From positions 67,045-131,044 of the forward strand of contig JBEKAY010000004.1 in the NCBI GenBank assembly GCA_050015675.1: a stretch of DNA of 64,000 nucleotides, given 5' to 3'. The position numbers and the translations under genes are program-made. Source of the stretch: Fen-1298 sp050015675. GTDB taxonomy: Bacteria; Bacteroidota; Ignavibacteria; UBA10030. Below, one piece after another: positions 25,117 through 34,752 of this stretch. Under the pieces are notes generated by a model. The model was not told the origin of the DNA, did not search any database, and saw only the letters and a program-made list of their open reading frames with translations. Position 1 is the stretch's first letter; each line of letters begins with the position of its first letter.

Positions 25117-26574
25117 ATGTCCCTTTTTATCTATAATACTCTCACTCGTCAAAAAGAAGAATTCAAACCGATTCACGAGGGGCATGTCGGGATATATGTA
25201 TGCGGACCTACTGTGTACAGTGATTCACACATTGGTCATGCAAAAAGTTATATTTCCTTCGATGTCATTGTTCGATACTTGCGATATCTTGGCAATAAGG
25301 TGCTCTATATTCAGAACATCACCGATGTTGGCCATCTTACCGACGATGCTGATGAAGGTGAAGATAAACTCGTCAAACAGGCGCGTCTTGATCGAGTTCA
25401 TCCGATGCAGATTGCCGAAAAAATCACACAAAGCTATTTCGAGGATATGGATAAGCTTGGTATTGTACGTCCGGATATTTCTCCTCGTGCCTCAGGACAT
25501 ATCATAGAACAAATCGAAATTGTAAAGCAACTTCTTGCAAAGAATTATGCGTATGAAGTGAACGGTTCTGTATATTATGATGTTCAGAAGTTTACGAATT
25601 ACGGCAAGCTTTCCGGGCGTGTATTGGAAGAATCGGTAGAAGGAACGCGCGTTGAATCTCGTTCGGAGAAACGGCATCCGGCGGATTTTGCGTTATGGAA
25701 GAAAGCAGAAAGCGGGCATATTATGCGTTGGCCGAGTCCGTGGGGCGAAGGATTTCCCGGATGGCACATCGAATGTTCGGCAATGTCGATGAAGTATCTT
25801 GGCGAGACATTTGATATTCACGGCGGTGGAATGGATAACCAATTTCCGCATCACGAATGCGAAATTGCACAGAGTGAAGCCGCAACAGGAAAGCCGTTTG
25901 TGAAGTACTGGATTCACAACAACCTTGTGACGGTGAACGGAAAAAAAATGTCGAAGTCGCTCGGAAATTTTGTAACGCTAAAGGATGCCTACAAAAAATA
26001 TGATCCGCTTGTTGTACGTTTTTTTATATTGCAAAGTCATTATCGCAGCACGCTGGATTTCAGCGATGAAGCATTACAAGGAGCGAATACCGGATATGAT
26101 AAATTGCTGAACACCATCCGCAATCTCCGTGAAGAATTAAAGAAAGCTGAATCTGAACAGCGAACAAATGGAGCGCAACTGGATATTTCTTCTCATAAAA
26201 AACATTTTTTAGAAGCAATGGACGATGATTTCAATGCGCCACTCGCTATCGGAGTGTTATTTGATTTGGCACGCGAGACAAATCAGTCGCTTAACTCCGA
26301 ACAAAAGCTTAGTATAGATACGCTTAAACAGATCCACCAACTCTTTATGGAGCTTGGTGGAGAAGTGTTGGGAATAATACCAGAGCAAGTTTCGATAAAA
26401 AAGGCTGGAGAAAATATTGAATCGCAATTGATTGACATTCTTATAAAGGCTAGACATCGAGCAAAACGAGAAAGTGCGTGGTGGGTAGCAGATTTGATTC
26501 GCAAAGAACTTGAAGCAATAGGAATTCGTCTGGAAGATAAAAAAGATGGTACAGCCTGGCGTAAGATAAACTAA
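25117..26574 (+). CDS. cysS: Cysteinyl-tRNA synthetase
   Basis: 485 residues, class I synthetase charging tRNA-Cys. Zinc/substrate Cys in YVCGPTVY near residue 28, the HIGH motif in SDSHIGHAKSY (near 37), GWHIECSAMSMK and HHECEIAQSEA zinc ligands, and KMSKS in GKKMSKSLGNF (near 270) are all present. The C-terminal DALR-like domain and anticodon region are complete. Only 8 bases separate the ATG from the upstream heptad array, so the array lies in its leader. Confidence 0.98.
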   Translation: MSLFIYNTLTRQKEEFKPIHEGHVGIYVCGPTVYSDSHIGHAKSYISFDVIVRYLRYLGNKVLYIQNITDVGHLTDDADEGEDKLVKQARLDRVHPMQIAEKITQSYFEDMDKLGIVRPDISPRASGHIIEQIEIVKQLLAKNYAYEVNGSVYYDVQKFTNYGKLSGRVLEESVEGTRVESRSEKRHPADFALWKKAESGHIMRWPSPWGEGFPGWHIECSAMSMKYLGETFDIHGGGMDNQFPHHECEIAQSEAATGKPFVKYWIHNNLVTVNGKKMSKSLGNFVTLKDAYKKYDPLVVRFFILQSHYRSTLDFSDEALQGANTGYDKLLNTIRNLREELKKAESEQRTNGAQLDISSHKKHFLEAMDDDFNAPLAIGVLFDLARETNQSLNSEQKLSIDTLKQIHQLFMELGGEVLGIIPEQVSIKKAGENIESQLIDILIKARHRAKRESAWWVADLIRKELEAIGIRLEDKKDGTAWRKIN

Positions 26575-26579
26575 TTGGC

Positions 26580-28106
26580 ATGATCGATTCAATTAAAATA
26601 ATCGAAAACGGATTCGTTTTTACCGGCGACATACAAAATCGCGCTGGAAGGTTGACACTCATAATTCAGAACGGTCGTATTATCGAGATCGGCAAGCGTG
26701 CTGATGCTCTCAAGGCAACATATCCGAATGCCGAAGTTATTGATACCGCAGGAAAAATCATTTTACCGGGATTTGTCGATGCGCATCATACAGGTGAGTC
26801 GTTCATCTTGCGGTATTTAACATCCGGTCACCCGATGACGCGATGGAATAAGAATCCGATAATTAGCCGTGCATTCGATTACATGCGCAATGAAGCTACA
26901 CCCCAAGAATTCTTAACCCTGTACCGATTGTCATATTATGCCGCGCTCAAATCCGGTGTAACGACATTGTCAGAATATGGAATCGATACTCCTGAGCATT
27001 CCTTCACGGCATCATTTGAAGCGATGCAGCAAACAAATCAAAGAGGTTTTATCGGTTTGCATAATGGAGATCAGGTTGAGGCGGCTCGTAAATTGCGCGA
27101 ATCGTCAATTCGTTTTGCATTCGTTATCGCAGATGAAGAAAATCTTACCATATACAATCTTCAATCCATTATCCGTTCAGCACGTGAACTTCAGTGGCCG
27201 ATTATATTACATTTGGGTCAGACGCAACGTGCGTTTGATATTGTGAAGAAAAAATTCAATAAATCCATCGCCAAATTATATGCTGAATATCGGGCGATTG
27301 ATTCGCCGGTACATCTGCTTCATCTTTCATGTTTTGAAGATGGAGATTTTGAAGTCATTGCGAAATCTGGCGCACCATTGATATATTCACCTTCAGCAAT
27401 TCTTCAGAAGGGAACAGAAATACCGCCATTTGAAGAATTACTCAAGCGCAAAATTATCCTGGCTTTAGGTACAGACTGGGGAATTGCCCAACCGTTGGAG
27501 AATATTCAATCTTATTGTTCCATTCTCAACACACTCGGTTTGCCGCATGAAGGAGCATTCGATCTGCTTGCCCTTCACACAAGAAATGGAGCACGAGCGC
27601 TTGGTCTTGATACAGAAATCGGAACAATCGAAACGGGAAAAAAAGCCGATCTTGTTTTTGTCGATTTATCCGAGTTCCGTATGAATTCCATCCTTGCCGA
27701 TGACAATGCCGAACGAATTCTTGAGGTCGTTCTTCAAGAAGCCGCTTCACAGCAGGTAAACGATGTAATGATCAATGGCGAGTTCTACGTCCGCGAAGGA
27801 CACGCTCTTACTTATTCAGAAGAAGATTTGGCGAGGGAAGGGCAGGCAATTTTTAAAAAGTTATTATCTTTCTGTGAACAGAAAACAACAGCTCTACCAA
27901 TGCCAGCCACAATACTCAAATTCTCTGCACAGCAAAAAAACGAAAATAAATCGTCTGCAGATGATATGATTGTCGAAGAAGGATTTAGAGTTATTCGGAA
28001 GGAACGATCTACATCTACTCCACAATCTAACGGCACTGCCTCACATGAAACGGATAAAGAACTTCCAAAAAATGTTAAGAAAATATTTGGGGATGACGAA
28101 GCATAG
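26580..28106 (+). CDS. Amidohydrolase-superfamily protein with altered metal motif
   Basis: 508 residues, 5 bases after cysS. The composite fold is visible: beta-sandwich N-terminus ending in LPGFVDAHH, then IILHLGQTQ (His near 211), HLLHLSC (245-248), LGTDWG (Asp near 299), and the C-terminal GTIETGKKADLVFVDL that returns to the sandwich. The usual HxH pair reads DAHHTG (H69, H70, T71), so the second metal ligand is shifted or lost. A charged 70-residue tail follows. Relatives deaminate or dechlorinate ring compounds or cleave imidazolones; the substrate here is unknown. Confidence 0.85.
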   Translation: MIDSIKIIENGFVFTGDIQNRAGRLTLIIQNGRIIEIGKRADALKATYPNAEVIDTAGKIILPGFVDAHHTGESFILRYLTSGHPMTRWNKNPIISRAFDYMRNEATPQEFLTLYRLSYYAALKSGVTTLSEYGIDTPEHSFTASFEAMQQTNQRGFIGLHNGDQVEAARKLRESSIRFAFVIADEENLTIYNLQSIIRSARELQWPIILHLGQTQRAFDIVKKKFNKSIAKLYAEYRAIDSPVHLLHLSCFEDGDFEVIAKSGAPLIYSPSAILQKGTEIPPFEELLKRKIILALGTDWGIAQPLENIQSYCSILNTLGLPHEGAFDLLALHTRNGARALGLDTEIGTIETGKKADLVFVDLSEFRMNSILADDNAERILEVVLQEAASQQVNDVMINGEFYVREGHALTYSEEDLAREGQAIFKKLLSFCEQKTTALPMPATILKFSAQQKNENKSSADDMIVEEGFRVIRKERSTSTPQSNGTASHETDKELPKNVKKIFGDDEA

Positions 28107-28131
28107 TTCAGTTTAAGAAAAGGAGTATCAA

Positions 28132-28911
28132 GTGACAAAACTAAGTTTAATTCTAATGGTAAGTCTTTTGATGACAGTGACAGCAGAAACAGCATTAGCG
28201 CAAAGCTATGCAGGCGATGGAGCGACTATTGAACCGATAATGCTGATTGATAAACCGACAGCCGGTTTGCTGAAGCGTGGATCGTATTCCGTTTCTTCGA
28301 ACTTCTTTCAGAGCGGCGGCGTGTTAGTGGGAATTTCGGTGGGAATTTTTGAACCATTCACATTTGGAATTTCGTATGGCGGCACAGATATTATAGGCCC
28401 CAATAAAATTGACATGAATCCATCGCCCGGAATAAACGCAAAGCTGCGTCTTGTAAGTGAGAGCAGTGTTATGCCAGCGCTTGCAATTGGTTTTGATTCT
28501 CAAGGGAAAGAGCCCTATCTCAATGCCGATACATTAAAGCGTTACACAATCAAATCGCCCGGAGTGTATATCGCCGCCAGTAAGAATTATGAATTTCTTG
28601 GCAATCTTAGTCTACATGGTGGATTGAATAAATCGATGGAAACAAATGATGGTGATAAAGATCTTAATATGTATGTGGGTGTAGAGAAATCGATGGGCAG
28701 AGATATATCGATTATGCTGGAGTACGATTTTGCAACAAATGATAATAATCATTCACTTGGCAGAGGAAAAGGGTACCTCAATTTTGGTTTCAGATGGACG
28801 TGGGGAAAAGGATTAGTAGTCGGCTTTAATCTGAAAGATATCACAAAGAACCAGGACAATGTGAATGTAGGAAATCGTACACTCCAGATTGATTATATAG
28901 GAAATTTTTAA
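28132..28911 (+). CDS. Outer-membrane beta-barrel-like protein
   Basis: 259 residues, GTG start with AAAGGAG 7 bases upstream. Signal peptide of about 23 residues ending ALAQ. The mature part has alternating hydrophobic/polar strands, many Gly and aromatic residues, and ends in IDYIGNF with the terminal Phe typical of barrel proteins recognised by BamA. The GLLKRGSYSVSSNFFQSGG and GGLNKSME segments recall YjbH/DUF-type exopolysaccharide barrels, but the match is not firm. Confidence 0.7.
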   Translation: MTKLSLILMVSLLMTVTAETALAQSYAGDGATIEPIMLIDKPTAGLLKRGSYSVSSNFFQSGGVLVGISVGIFEPFTFGISYGGTDIIGPNKIDMNPSPGINAKLRLVSESSVMPALAIGFDSQGKEPYLNADTLKRYTIKSPGVYIAASKNYEFLGNLSLHGGLNKSMETNDGDKDLNMYVGVEKSMGRDISIMLEYDFATNDNNHSLGRGKGYLNFGFRWTWGKGLVVGFNLKDITKNQDNVNVGNRTLQIDYIGNF

Positions 28912-29143
28912 CCTGCTATAATATCTAATTATGCGGCATTCAGCTTGAGAATCTACCGGAAAACATAACGACTAATTGTGCAGGTCTGTGGACAGTAGCG
29001 ATTAGATTTGTGGACAAATGAAAATTTAGGTCCAGTATACGAGTCTGGGGGCAGCGAAAACTCACTGAATTCAGGCTTTTTATTTTTTTTTCGCTGGCAA
29101 GAAACTTGAAGTCATTTCTTGTGTCAAACATATGAGGTTAATC

Positions 29144-30037
29144 ATGAAAACAATACGATTATTTTTCACACTTCTTCTGCCATTAGGATTGATGGCGATT
29201 CTCTTCCAAGGTTGCTACACGCAATTTGCCTCATCAAGAGACGACGAGCCTTCTTATGAACAAGGGCGGCAATATTCGGATCAAAATGATAGCACATACT
29301 ATGAAGATAATGATAATTGGCAACCACACCAATATCTCGGATTTTCATATTATTATCCTGGCTGGCGTTCCTATTGGTCATGGGATTACGGATGTGTATA
29401 TCCATCATACTGGGATCCATGGTATTGGGGTTCTGCGTTCTATGTAGGCTATTCCTATTATCCTCACCATTGGGGCTATTGGAATTCTTATTCAGGATAT
29501 GGTTATGGACATTCAAACTATTCTCGTTTGTTTGTGACACGTAACTCCGGTTACCAAAGAGGAGGAAATAATCAGCGAAACTCTGGTGTTGGGAGATCCT
29601 CATATGGAACCACGGGAACAGGGACGATGTATAATGGACAAGTTGGAGCTAACAGGGGAGATGTTAATCTTCCTCGTACAGCCGGAAGCGTAGGTAATCA
29701 AAGTGGAAGCACTGGAGCAACAAGAACTTCACGTGGTGTTTCTACAAGCCGCCAGTCAAGTGGCAGCCGGTATAATCTGAATGTCCAGCAACCGCGTCAT
29801 CGGGATCAAAGTAATACGACGGCGAGCAGAAGATATAGAACCGGCAGCTCACACGGTCGTGTATATTCTCGCAGTCAAGGAACAAATAACGGGCAATATA
29901 GATCCGGTGCACGAAGTTCAACGCCAAGTTATTCGCCGCGACCATCGAGCCGGACTAGTTCTCCTTCAAGTTCGCCGGCACCAAGAAACGACGGCGGTGG
30001 TGGTCGTCAAAGCAGTGGTTCAGGCAGATCGCGTTGA
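29144..30037 (+). CDS. Low-complexity Tyr/Trp- then Ser/Arg/Gly-rich lipoprotein
   Basis: 297 residues from the ATG at 29144, preceded by TGAGG; an ATG at 29132 is possible. A lipobox LFQGC near residue 22-26 predicts signal peptidase II cleavage and lipidation. Residues about 60-125 are extremely rich in Tyr, Trp, Gly and Ser (YYPGWRSYWSWDY, YYPHHWGYW). The last 150 residues are Ser/Arg/Gly/Thr-rich and probably disordered. No catalytic motif. Likely an outer-membrane or surface protein; the role is unknown. The 232-bp gap upstream holds no clear gene. Confidence 0.75.
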   Translation: MKTIRLFFTLLLPLGLMAILFQGCYTQFASSRDDEPSYEQGRQYSDQNDSTYYEDNDNWQPHQYLGFSYYYPGWRSYWSWDYGCVYPSYWDPWYWGSAFYVGYSYYPHHWGYWNSYSGYGYGHSNYSRLFVTRNSGYQRGGNNQRNSGVGRSSYGTTGTGTMYNGQVGANRGDVNLPRTAGSVGNQSGSTGATRTSRGVSTSRQSSGSRYNLNVQQPRHRDQSNTTASRRYRTGSSHGRVYSRSQGTNNGQYRSGARSSTPSYSPRPSSRTSSPSSSPAPRNDGGGGRQSSGSGRSR

Positions 30038-30072
30038 TCATTATACATCAAAACAATAGAATGGGACATACA

Positions 30073-31500
30073 ATGAAAATGATTCAGAAGATATTTGTCT
30101 TAGTTATCGTTTTAGTTTTAGGTTTGCAAGCACTTCAAGCACAATCTGAAGATGCACTTCGCTATTCACAACTTGGGTTGGGAGTGAGTGCACGTGAACT
30201 CGGGATGGGTAATGCGACCGTTGGCGGTGTTAATGACTATTCGGCCCTTTTCTGGAATCCCGCAGGTTTAGCGCTTGAACGCGATAATGAATTTTCCTTC
30301 GGACTATCAAACCTTGGATATTCAAATGATGTTTCATACCTCGGCACAAAAACTACCTCGAATAGCAATGTTTTAAATCTCAATAATCTTGGTATTGTTT
30401 ATGCAGTTCCGACTACACGAGGCAGCTTGACATTTGCATTTGGATTCAATAGGGCGGCAAATTACACAACCACGGCTTCGATGAATGCATTTAATCCTTC
30501 TAGTTCTTTTACTCAATCAACATATCTATTAAACCAGCCTTTATATTACAACATTCCATATTGGTTGGGACTAACAAAAACGGACACTCTAGGAAATGCA
30601 ATACCAAGAGTGACAGGAAATGTACAGCAAGCGATTAGCGTGCTTGAGGGAGGTGGATTAAACCACTGGACGGTTGGTGGTGCAATGGATGTCGGTCCAA
30701 ATCTTTCTATCGGTGTATCGCTCAATTTTGCTTCTGGCTCATATTCGTATGATCAGACCGTGAACGAAAACGATCCTAATAATTTTTATCAATTCGCTTA
30801 TGAAAATACAATCAATGATGATATCAGTGGATTCAATGCACTCTTTGGATTGATGTATAGAAATCCGGAAAAATATTCGATTGGTGTTACTATCCGAACA
30901 GCTACTACCTATGATATATCTAGATCATTTACAGAGGTTGCATCGAGTCAATTCAAAACACCGGATAGTTCCGGTAATTATTCACATTCATATCCCTTAA
31001 CCTCCAATGCAATAAAGTACAAAATAATAACGCCATATGTAATTAGCGGTGGAATATCAATTCAGCCGCTTGATTGGCTTTTGTTAGCAGGGGATGCAGA
31101 GTATACAGATTGGACACAGATGGAATTCAATACAGACGATGCAAATCTTGTCGGAGTGAATTCTCAGATCAAAAATGAAATGCGAGCAACAACCAATCTT
31201 CGATGTGGAATTGAAATCTCGCTGATAAGCTTGGGTTTGAAGCTCCGTGGAGGAATCATTGATAATCCATCTCCATGGAAAGGTGCTCCGAGCAGCCGTG
31301 ATCAATTATATTATACAGCAGGCGTTGGATTGCAACTTGATGAGCGGACTGTTCTCAATGCTGCGTATGCTTACGGAAGGTGGAAAACTTCGTTGACATA
31401 TTATTCTTATATAGATGGATCCGGTATTACTCAAAATGTGGGAACTGACGAAACGATTACCACCAACAACCTTAATCTAACGTTGTCCTATCGCTTTTAG
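30073..31500 (+). CDS. PorV/FadL-like outer-membrane protein
   Basis: 475 residues from the ATG at 30073, with an earlier in-frame ATG at 30034 judged non-coding because the signal peptide starts at MKMIQKIF. Signal peptide ends LQAQ. The first mature segment LGLGVSARELGMGNATVGGVNDYSALFWNPAGLAL is the NPAG signature of the OmpP1/FadL/PorV family. The C-terminus TTNNLNLTLSYRF ends in Phe. Family members move hydrophobic molecules or act as type IX secretion shuttles; which applies is unclear. Confidence 0.85.
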   Translation: MKMIQKIFVLVIVLVLGLQALQAQSEDALRYSQLGLGVSARELGMGNATVGGVNDYSALFWNPAGLALERDNEFSFGLSNLGYSNDVSYLGTKTTSNSNVLNLNNLGIVYAVPTTRGSLTFAFGFNRAANYTTTASMNAFNPSSSFTQSTYLLNQPLYYNIPYWLGLTKTDTLGNAIPRVTGNVQQAISVLEGGGLNHWTVGGAMDVGPNLSIGVSLNFASGSYSYDQTVNENDPNNFYQFAYENTINDDISGFNALFGLMYRNPEKYSIGVTIRTATTYDISRSFTEVASSQFKTPDSSGNYSHSYPLTSNAIKYKIITPYVISGGISIQPLDWLLLAGDAEYTDWTQMEFNTDDANLVGVNSQIKNEMRATTNLRCGIEISLISLGLKLRGGIIDNPSPWKGAPSSRDQLYYTAGVGLQLDERTVLNAAYAYGRWKTSLTYYSYIDGSGITQNVGTDETITTNNLNLTLSYRF

Positions 31501-31534
31501 CTTAGTTGCACTGCTTTTCAAGTTTGCTTACATT

Positions 31535-31568
31535 ATTCCGTCATGCTTCCTTGTGTGACGGAATTTTT
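31535..31568 (+). terminator. Intrinsic terminator after the PorV/FadL-like gene
   Basis: ATTCCGTCA (31535-31543) pairs with TGACGGAAT (31556-31564), 12-nt loop, followed by a T run to 31568. It sits 34 bases after the stop codon and overlaps only a spurious N-terminal extension of the next gene. Confidence 0.85.
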
Positions 31569-31599
31569 ATGTACAGATGAAAGGTTGTTTATACGAATC

Positions 31600-34008
31600 A
31601 TGCGAAAAACTTTGATTGGAATCGGTACAGTATTTATTATTGTCTTATTCGTAAGCATACTGATTGGCTATTTTCTTGTGACGCGATCCTTCCCGAAAGT
31701 TTCTGGGACAATAACAGCAAAAGGATTGGCGCAGGAGGTAAAAGTTTATCGGGACGAATTTGGCGTTCCGCATATTTTTGCACAATCAGAATATGATGCA
31801 TTCTTTACGGTCGGTTTTACGCATGCACAGGATAGGTTGTGGCAAATGGAATTGACACGGCGTGTCGGTATGGGGCGCCTCTCGGAAGTGTTAGGAGAGC
31901 CGGCGCTCCAGATTGATAAAATGTTTCACACTCTCGGTTTGTGGCAGCATGCGCAAAAACTTTCACAATCGCTCGATGATGAAACACGGAAAGCATTGCA
32001 AGCATATGCGGATGGCGTGAATCAATTCATTGTAACGCATTCCGGGAAATATCCAATTGAGTTTGATATGCTAAACATCGAACCGGAGCCGTGGACGATT
32101 GAGCATTCGCTCCTTGTCAGCCGATTGATGGCGTGGGAATTGAATTACTCGCGCTGGATAGATTTACTTCTTGCCGAATTAGTTCAGCGATTTGGTGAAG
32201 CGAAAGCGAAAGAAATCTTCCCATATTGGCCGGATAACGCCCCGCTTATTATTCCAAAAGAATTAAAAGGGAAAACAATCGCTGAAGACCTTCGTTCGTG
32301 GTTTGATGTGGAAGGAGCATGCCGTTCAATTCTCGGTATTCGCGCTCTTGAATCTGGCAGTAATGCGTGGGCAATCTCCAGTGCAAAGTCTGTTACCGGA
32401 AAACCTATTCTTGCAAACGATCCGCATCTAATACTGATGTCGCCGGCGAGGTGGTACGAACTTCACATCAACGCACCGAGCTTGGATGTTGCCGGAATGT
32501 CTATTCCCGGTGTGCCATTTATCGTGGTAGGAAGAAATCAGCGCATTGCGTGGGGCGTAACAAATGCAATGATGGATGATGAAGACTTTTATATTGAAGA
32601 GGTCGATTCGCTTCAACATCCGACACATTATCGATTCAACAACGAATGGTTGCCTGTTGTAGAAACCGTCGATACGATTGTTGTGAAAGGATCACTGCCG
32701 GTCGCACTTTCCATTTACAGTACACACCGTGGACCGATTGTGAATAAAATAGAGCCAACTGCTCAATCTGCATCATCGCTCATATCTATGCGATGGACAG
32801 GAAATGAAATCTCGAACGAAGCCGGCGCGTTGTATCGCATTGACAAATCTGGCAACTGGCAGGAATTTCAGGAAGCGCTAAAATTATTTACTGCACCCGC
32901 ACAGAATTTTGTGTACGCTGATGTCGATGGCAATACAGGATACCGCACGGGTGGCAAACTTCCGATCAGAAAAACGAAAGGGCCGACATTGCCATTTCCC
33001 GGCTGGACAGACGAGTACGATTGGAATGGATTTGTCCCGTTCGATCAGATGCCGCATGTCTTCAATCCGCCGGAAGGATTTATAGCGACAGCAAACAACA
33101 AGATCATTGATGATTCGTATCCTTACAACATCTCTCATCATTGGGAATCTCCGTGGCGAGCGATCCGCATCAGCGAAGTGCTCCGCGAACAAGAAAAATT
33201 TACGGTAGAAGAAATCCAGCATCTGCAGTTCGATCTCGTTTCCACACATGCAAGGGAAGTGGTGCCGTACATCCTTCATGCATACGATAGCGTCACCGTC
33301 ACAGATAAAGACGTGAAGACGATGTTGGAATATTTTCGGAATTGGAATTTCGAAATGCGGAAGGAAGATGTGAGTACAACTCTCTTCCAAGCAACGATCA
33401 ACAAACTTGTCTACAATATCTTCCATGATAAAATGGGTGACCGACTATATGGACTGTATGACACGCTGGCAAGCACCCCTTTATCAGCGTTGTCTCATTT
33501 ATTAGAGAACCCAAACTCGGAGTGGTTCGATGATCTTAAGACGCCTTCGCGTGAAACGCGGAATGATTGTATCCGCAAGAGCGTAAGCGATGCACTGGTT
33601 ATGCTCAAGAGCGAACTCGGCGGCGATCTTAAGGAATGGCAGTGGGGAAGAGTGCACACGGTAACATTTGCGCATGTCTTTGGTGCGAACAAATTACTCG
33701 CCGGATTCTTCAACATAGGACCATTCCCAATCGGTGGTTCGCACTCTACGATTAATGTTGGGCAGTACTTCATCGCTCATTCTTTTAAAAGTGCCGTCGG
33801 ACCGTCAATGCGGCAAGTTTTTAATCTCGCCGATATAAACGATACACGCTCGGTTCTTCCGCCGGGGCAATCGGGGCAAGTATTTTCCGATCACTACAAA
33901 GATCAGATAACACTCTGGCTTAACGGCGCGTACAAAACGCGTCCAATGCAGCAATCAATTATTGAATCGACATGCCGAGATGTTCTTACATTAAGACCAC
34001 TGAGATGA
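31600..34008 (+). CDS. Penicillin acylase-family N-terminal-nucleophile hydrolase
   Basis: 802 residues from the ATG at 31600; the frame runs back to 31543 but through the terminator. An N-terminal membrane anchor (about residues 5-27) precedes the alpha chain with VYRDEFGVPHIFA and AQDRLWQMELTRR. The autocatalytic site is SGSNAWAIS with nucleophile Ser near residue 254, followed by KPILANDPHL. The beta chain has NQRIAWGVTNAM.DDEDFY and the C-terminal GGSHSTINVG. Such enzymes cleave amides such as acyl-homoserine lactones or beta-lactam side chains in the periplasm; the substrate is not known. The stop overlaps the next ATG (ATGA). Confidence 0.93.
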   Translation: MRKTLIGIGTVFIIVLFVSILIGYFLVTRSFPKVSGTITAKGLAQEVKVYRDEFGVPHIFAQSEYDAFFTVGFTHAQDRLWQMELTRRVGMGRLSEVLGEPALQIDKMFHTLGLWQHAQKLSQSLDDETRKALQAYADGVNQFIVTHSGKYPIEFDMLNIEPEPWTIEHSLLVSRLMAWELNYSRWIDLLLAELVQRFGEAKAKEIFPYWPDNAPLIIPKELKGKTIAEDLRSWFDVEGACRSILGIRALESGSNAWAISSAKSVTGKPILANDPHLILMSPARWYELHINAPSLDVAGMSIPGVPFIVVGRNQRIAWGVTNAMMDDEDFYIEEVDSLQHPTHYRFNNEWLPVVETVDTIVVKGSLPVALSIYSTHRGPIVNKIEPTAQSASSLISMRWTGNEISNEAGALYRIDKSGNWQEFQEALKLFTAPAQNFVYADVDGNTGYRTGGKLPIRKTKGPTLPFPGWTDEYDWNGFVPFDQMPHVFNPPEGFIATANNKIIDDSYPYNISHHWESPWRAIRISEVLREQEKFTVEEIQHLQFDLVSTHAREVVPYILHAYDSVTVTDKDVKTMLEYFRNWNFEMRKEDVSTTLFQATINKLVYNIFHDKMGDRLYGLYDTLASTPLSALSHLLENPNSEWFDDLKTPSRETRNDCIRKSVSDALVMLKSELGGDLKEWQWGRVHTVTFAHVFGANKLLAGFFNIGPFPIGGSHSTINVGQYFIAHSFKSAVGPSMRQVFNLADINDTRSVLPPGQSGQVFSDHYKDQITLWLNGAYKTRPMQQSIIESTCRDVLTLRPLR

Positions 34009-34748
34009 ATATTTCTGATAAGCTTCGTTCGTTACTTCATAATGCAGAATCCATTTGTGCGCTGACAGGTGCCGGTATTTCTGCAGAAAGCGGTGTAGAA
34101 ACTTTTCGCGGCTCCAATGGTTTATGGTCGAAGCTAAAGCCGGAAGAGCTGGCTAACTTCGATGCATTTATGCGTAATCCGGAGTTGGTATGGGAATGGT
34201 ACAACTACAGAAAGAAAATTATTCACGATGTAAAACCTAATCCTGCTCATTTCGCTCTTGCTCACTTGCAAGAATTGGTGAAAGACTTCACACTTATTAC
34301 GCAAAACATCGACAATCTGCACATACGCGCTGGCAGCAAATGTGTGTTAGAACTTCATGGTAACATAGAGCGCAGTTACTGTATCGGTTGTGGAAAATTT
34401 GCTGCTAACGTGGAGGTTACTTCAGAAATAAAAGTGCCGCACTGTCAATCTTGCAATGGAATTATTCGCCCGGACATTGTGTGGTTTGGCGAAATGCTGC
34501 CGGAAGGAGTCTTTGAAGCAGCAACAGAAGCAGCGAAACGGTGTGAATTATTTTTCACTGTTGGTACATCGGCGGTAGTGTATCCTGCCGCAAATCTTCC
34601 TATAACCGCACGAAAGCATGGCGCATACGTTGTAGAAATTAATATGGAGCGAACGGAAATATCGCACAGTGTCAATGAGACACTTCTTGGGAAAGCAGGC
34701 GAAATACTGCCACAGCTTGTGAAAATTAAAGAAGAAATAAAAGGATAG
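34005..34748 (+). CDS. cobB: NAD-dependent protein deacylase (SIRT5-like sirtuin)
   Basis: 247 residues from the ATG at 34005, overlapping the acylase stop by four bases. NAD-binding ALTGAGISAESGVETFRG (19-36), TQNIDN (99-104), the catalytic His118 in ELHG, and four zinc Cys (126, 129, 147, 150) are intact. Tyr66 and Arg69 in WYNYRKK form the YxxR signature of class III sirtuins, which remove succinyl and malonyl groups from lysine. GFGTS region reads TVGTSAVVYPAA. So desuccinylase/demalonylase activity is expected, with deacetylase activity possible as in E. coli CobB. Confidence 0.94.
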   Translation: MNISDKLRSLLHNAESICALTGAGISAESGVETFRGSNGLWSKLKPEELANFDAFMRNPELVWEWYNYRKKIIHDVKPNPAHFALAHLQELVKDFTLITQNIDNLHIRAGSKCVLELHGNIERSYCIGCGKFAANVEVTSEIKVPHCQSCNGIIRPDIVWFGEMLPEGVFEAATEAAKRCELFFTVGTSAVVYPAANLPITARKHGAYVVEINMERTEISHSVNETLLGKAGEILPQLVKIKEEIKG

Positions 34749-34752
34749 AACT

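Noticed and set aside
29781..30059. Alternate-frame open frames across the lipoprotein tail
   Set aside because: They arise from the low-complexity Ser/Arg codons and have no start signal or family match.
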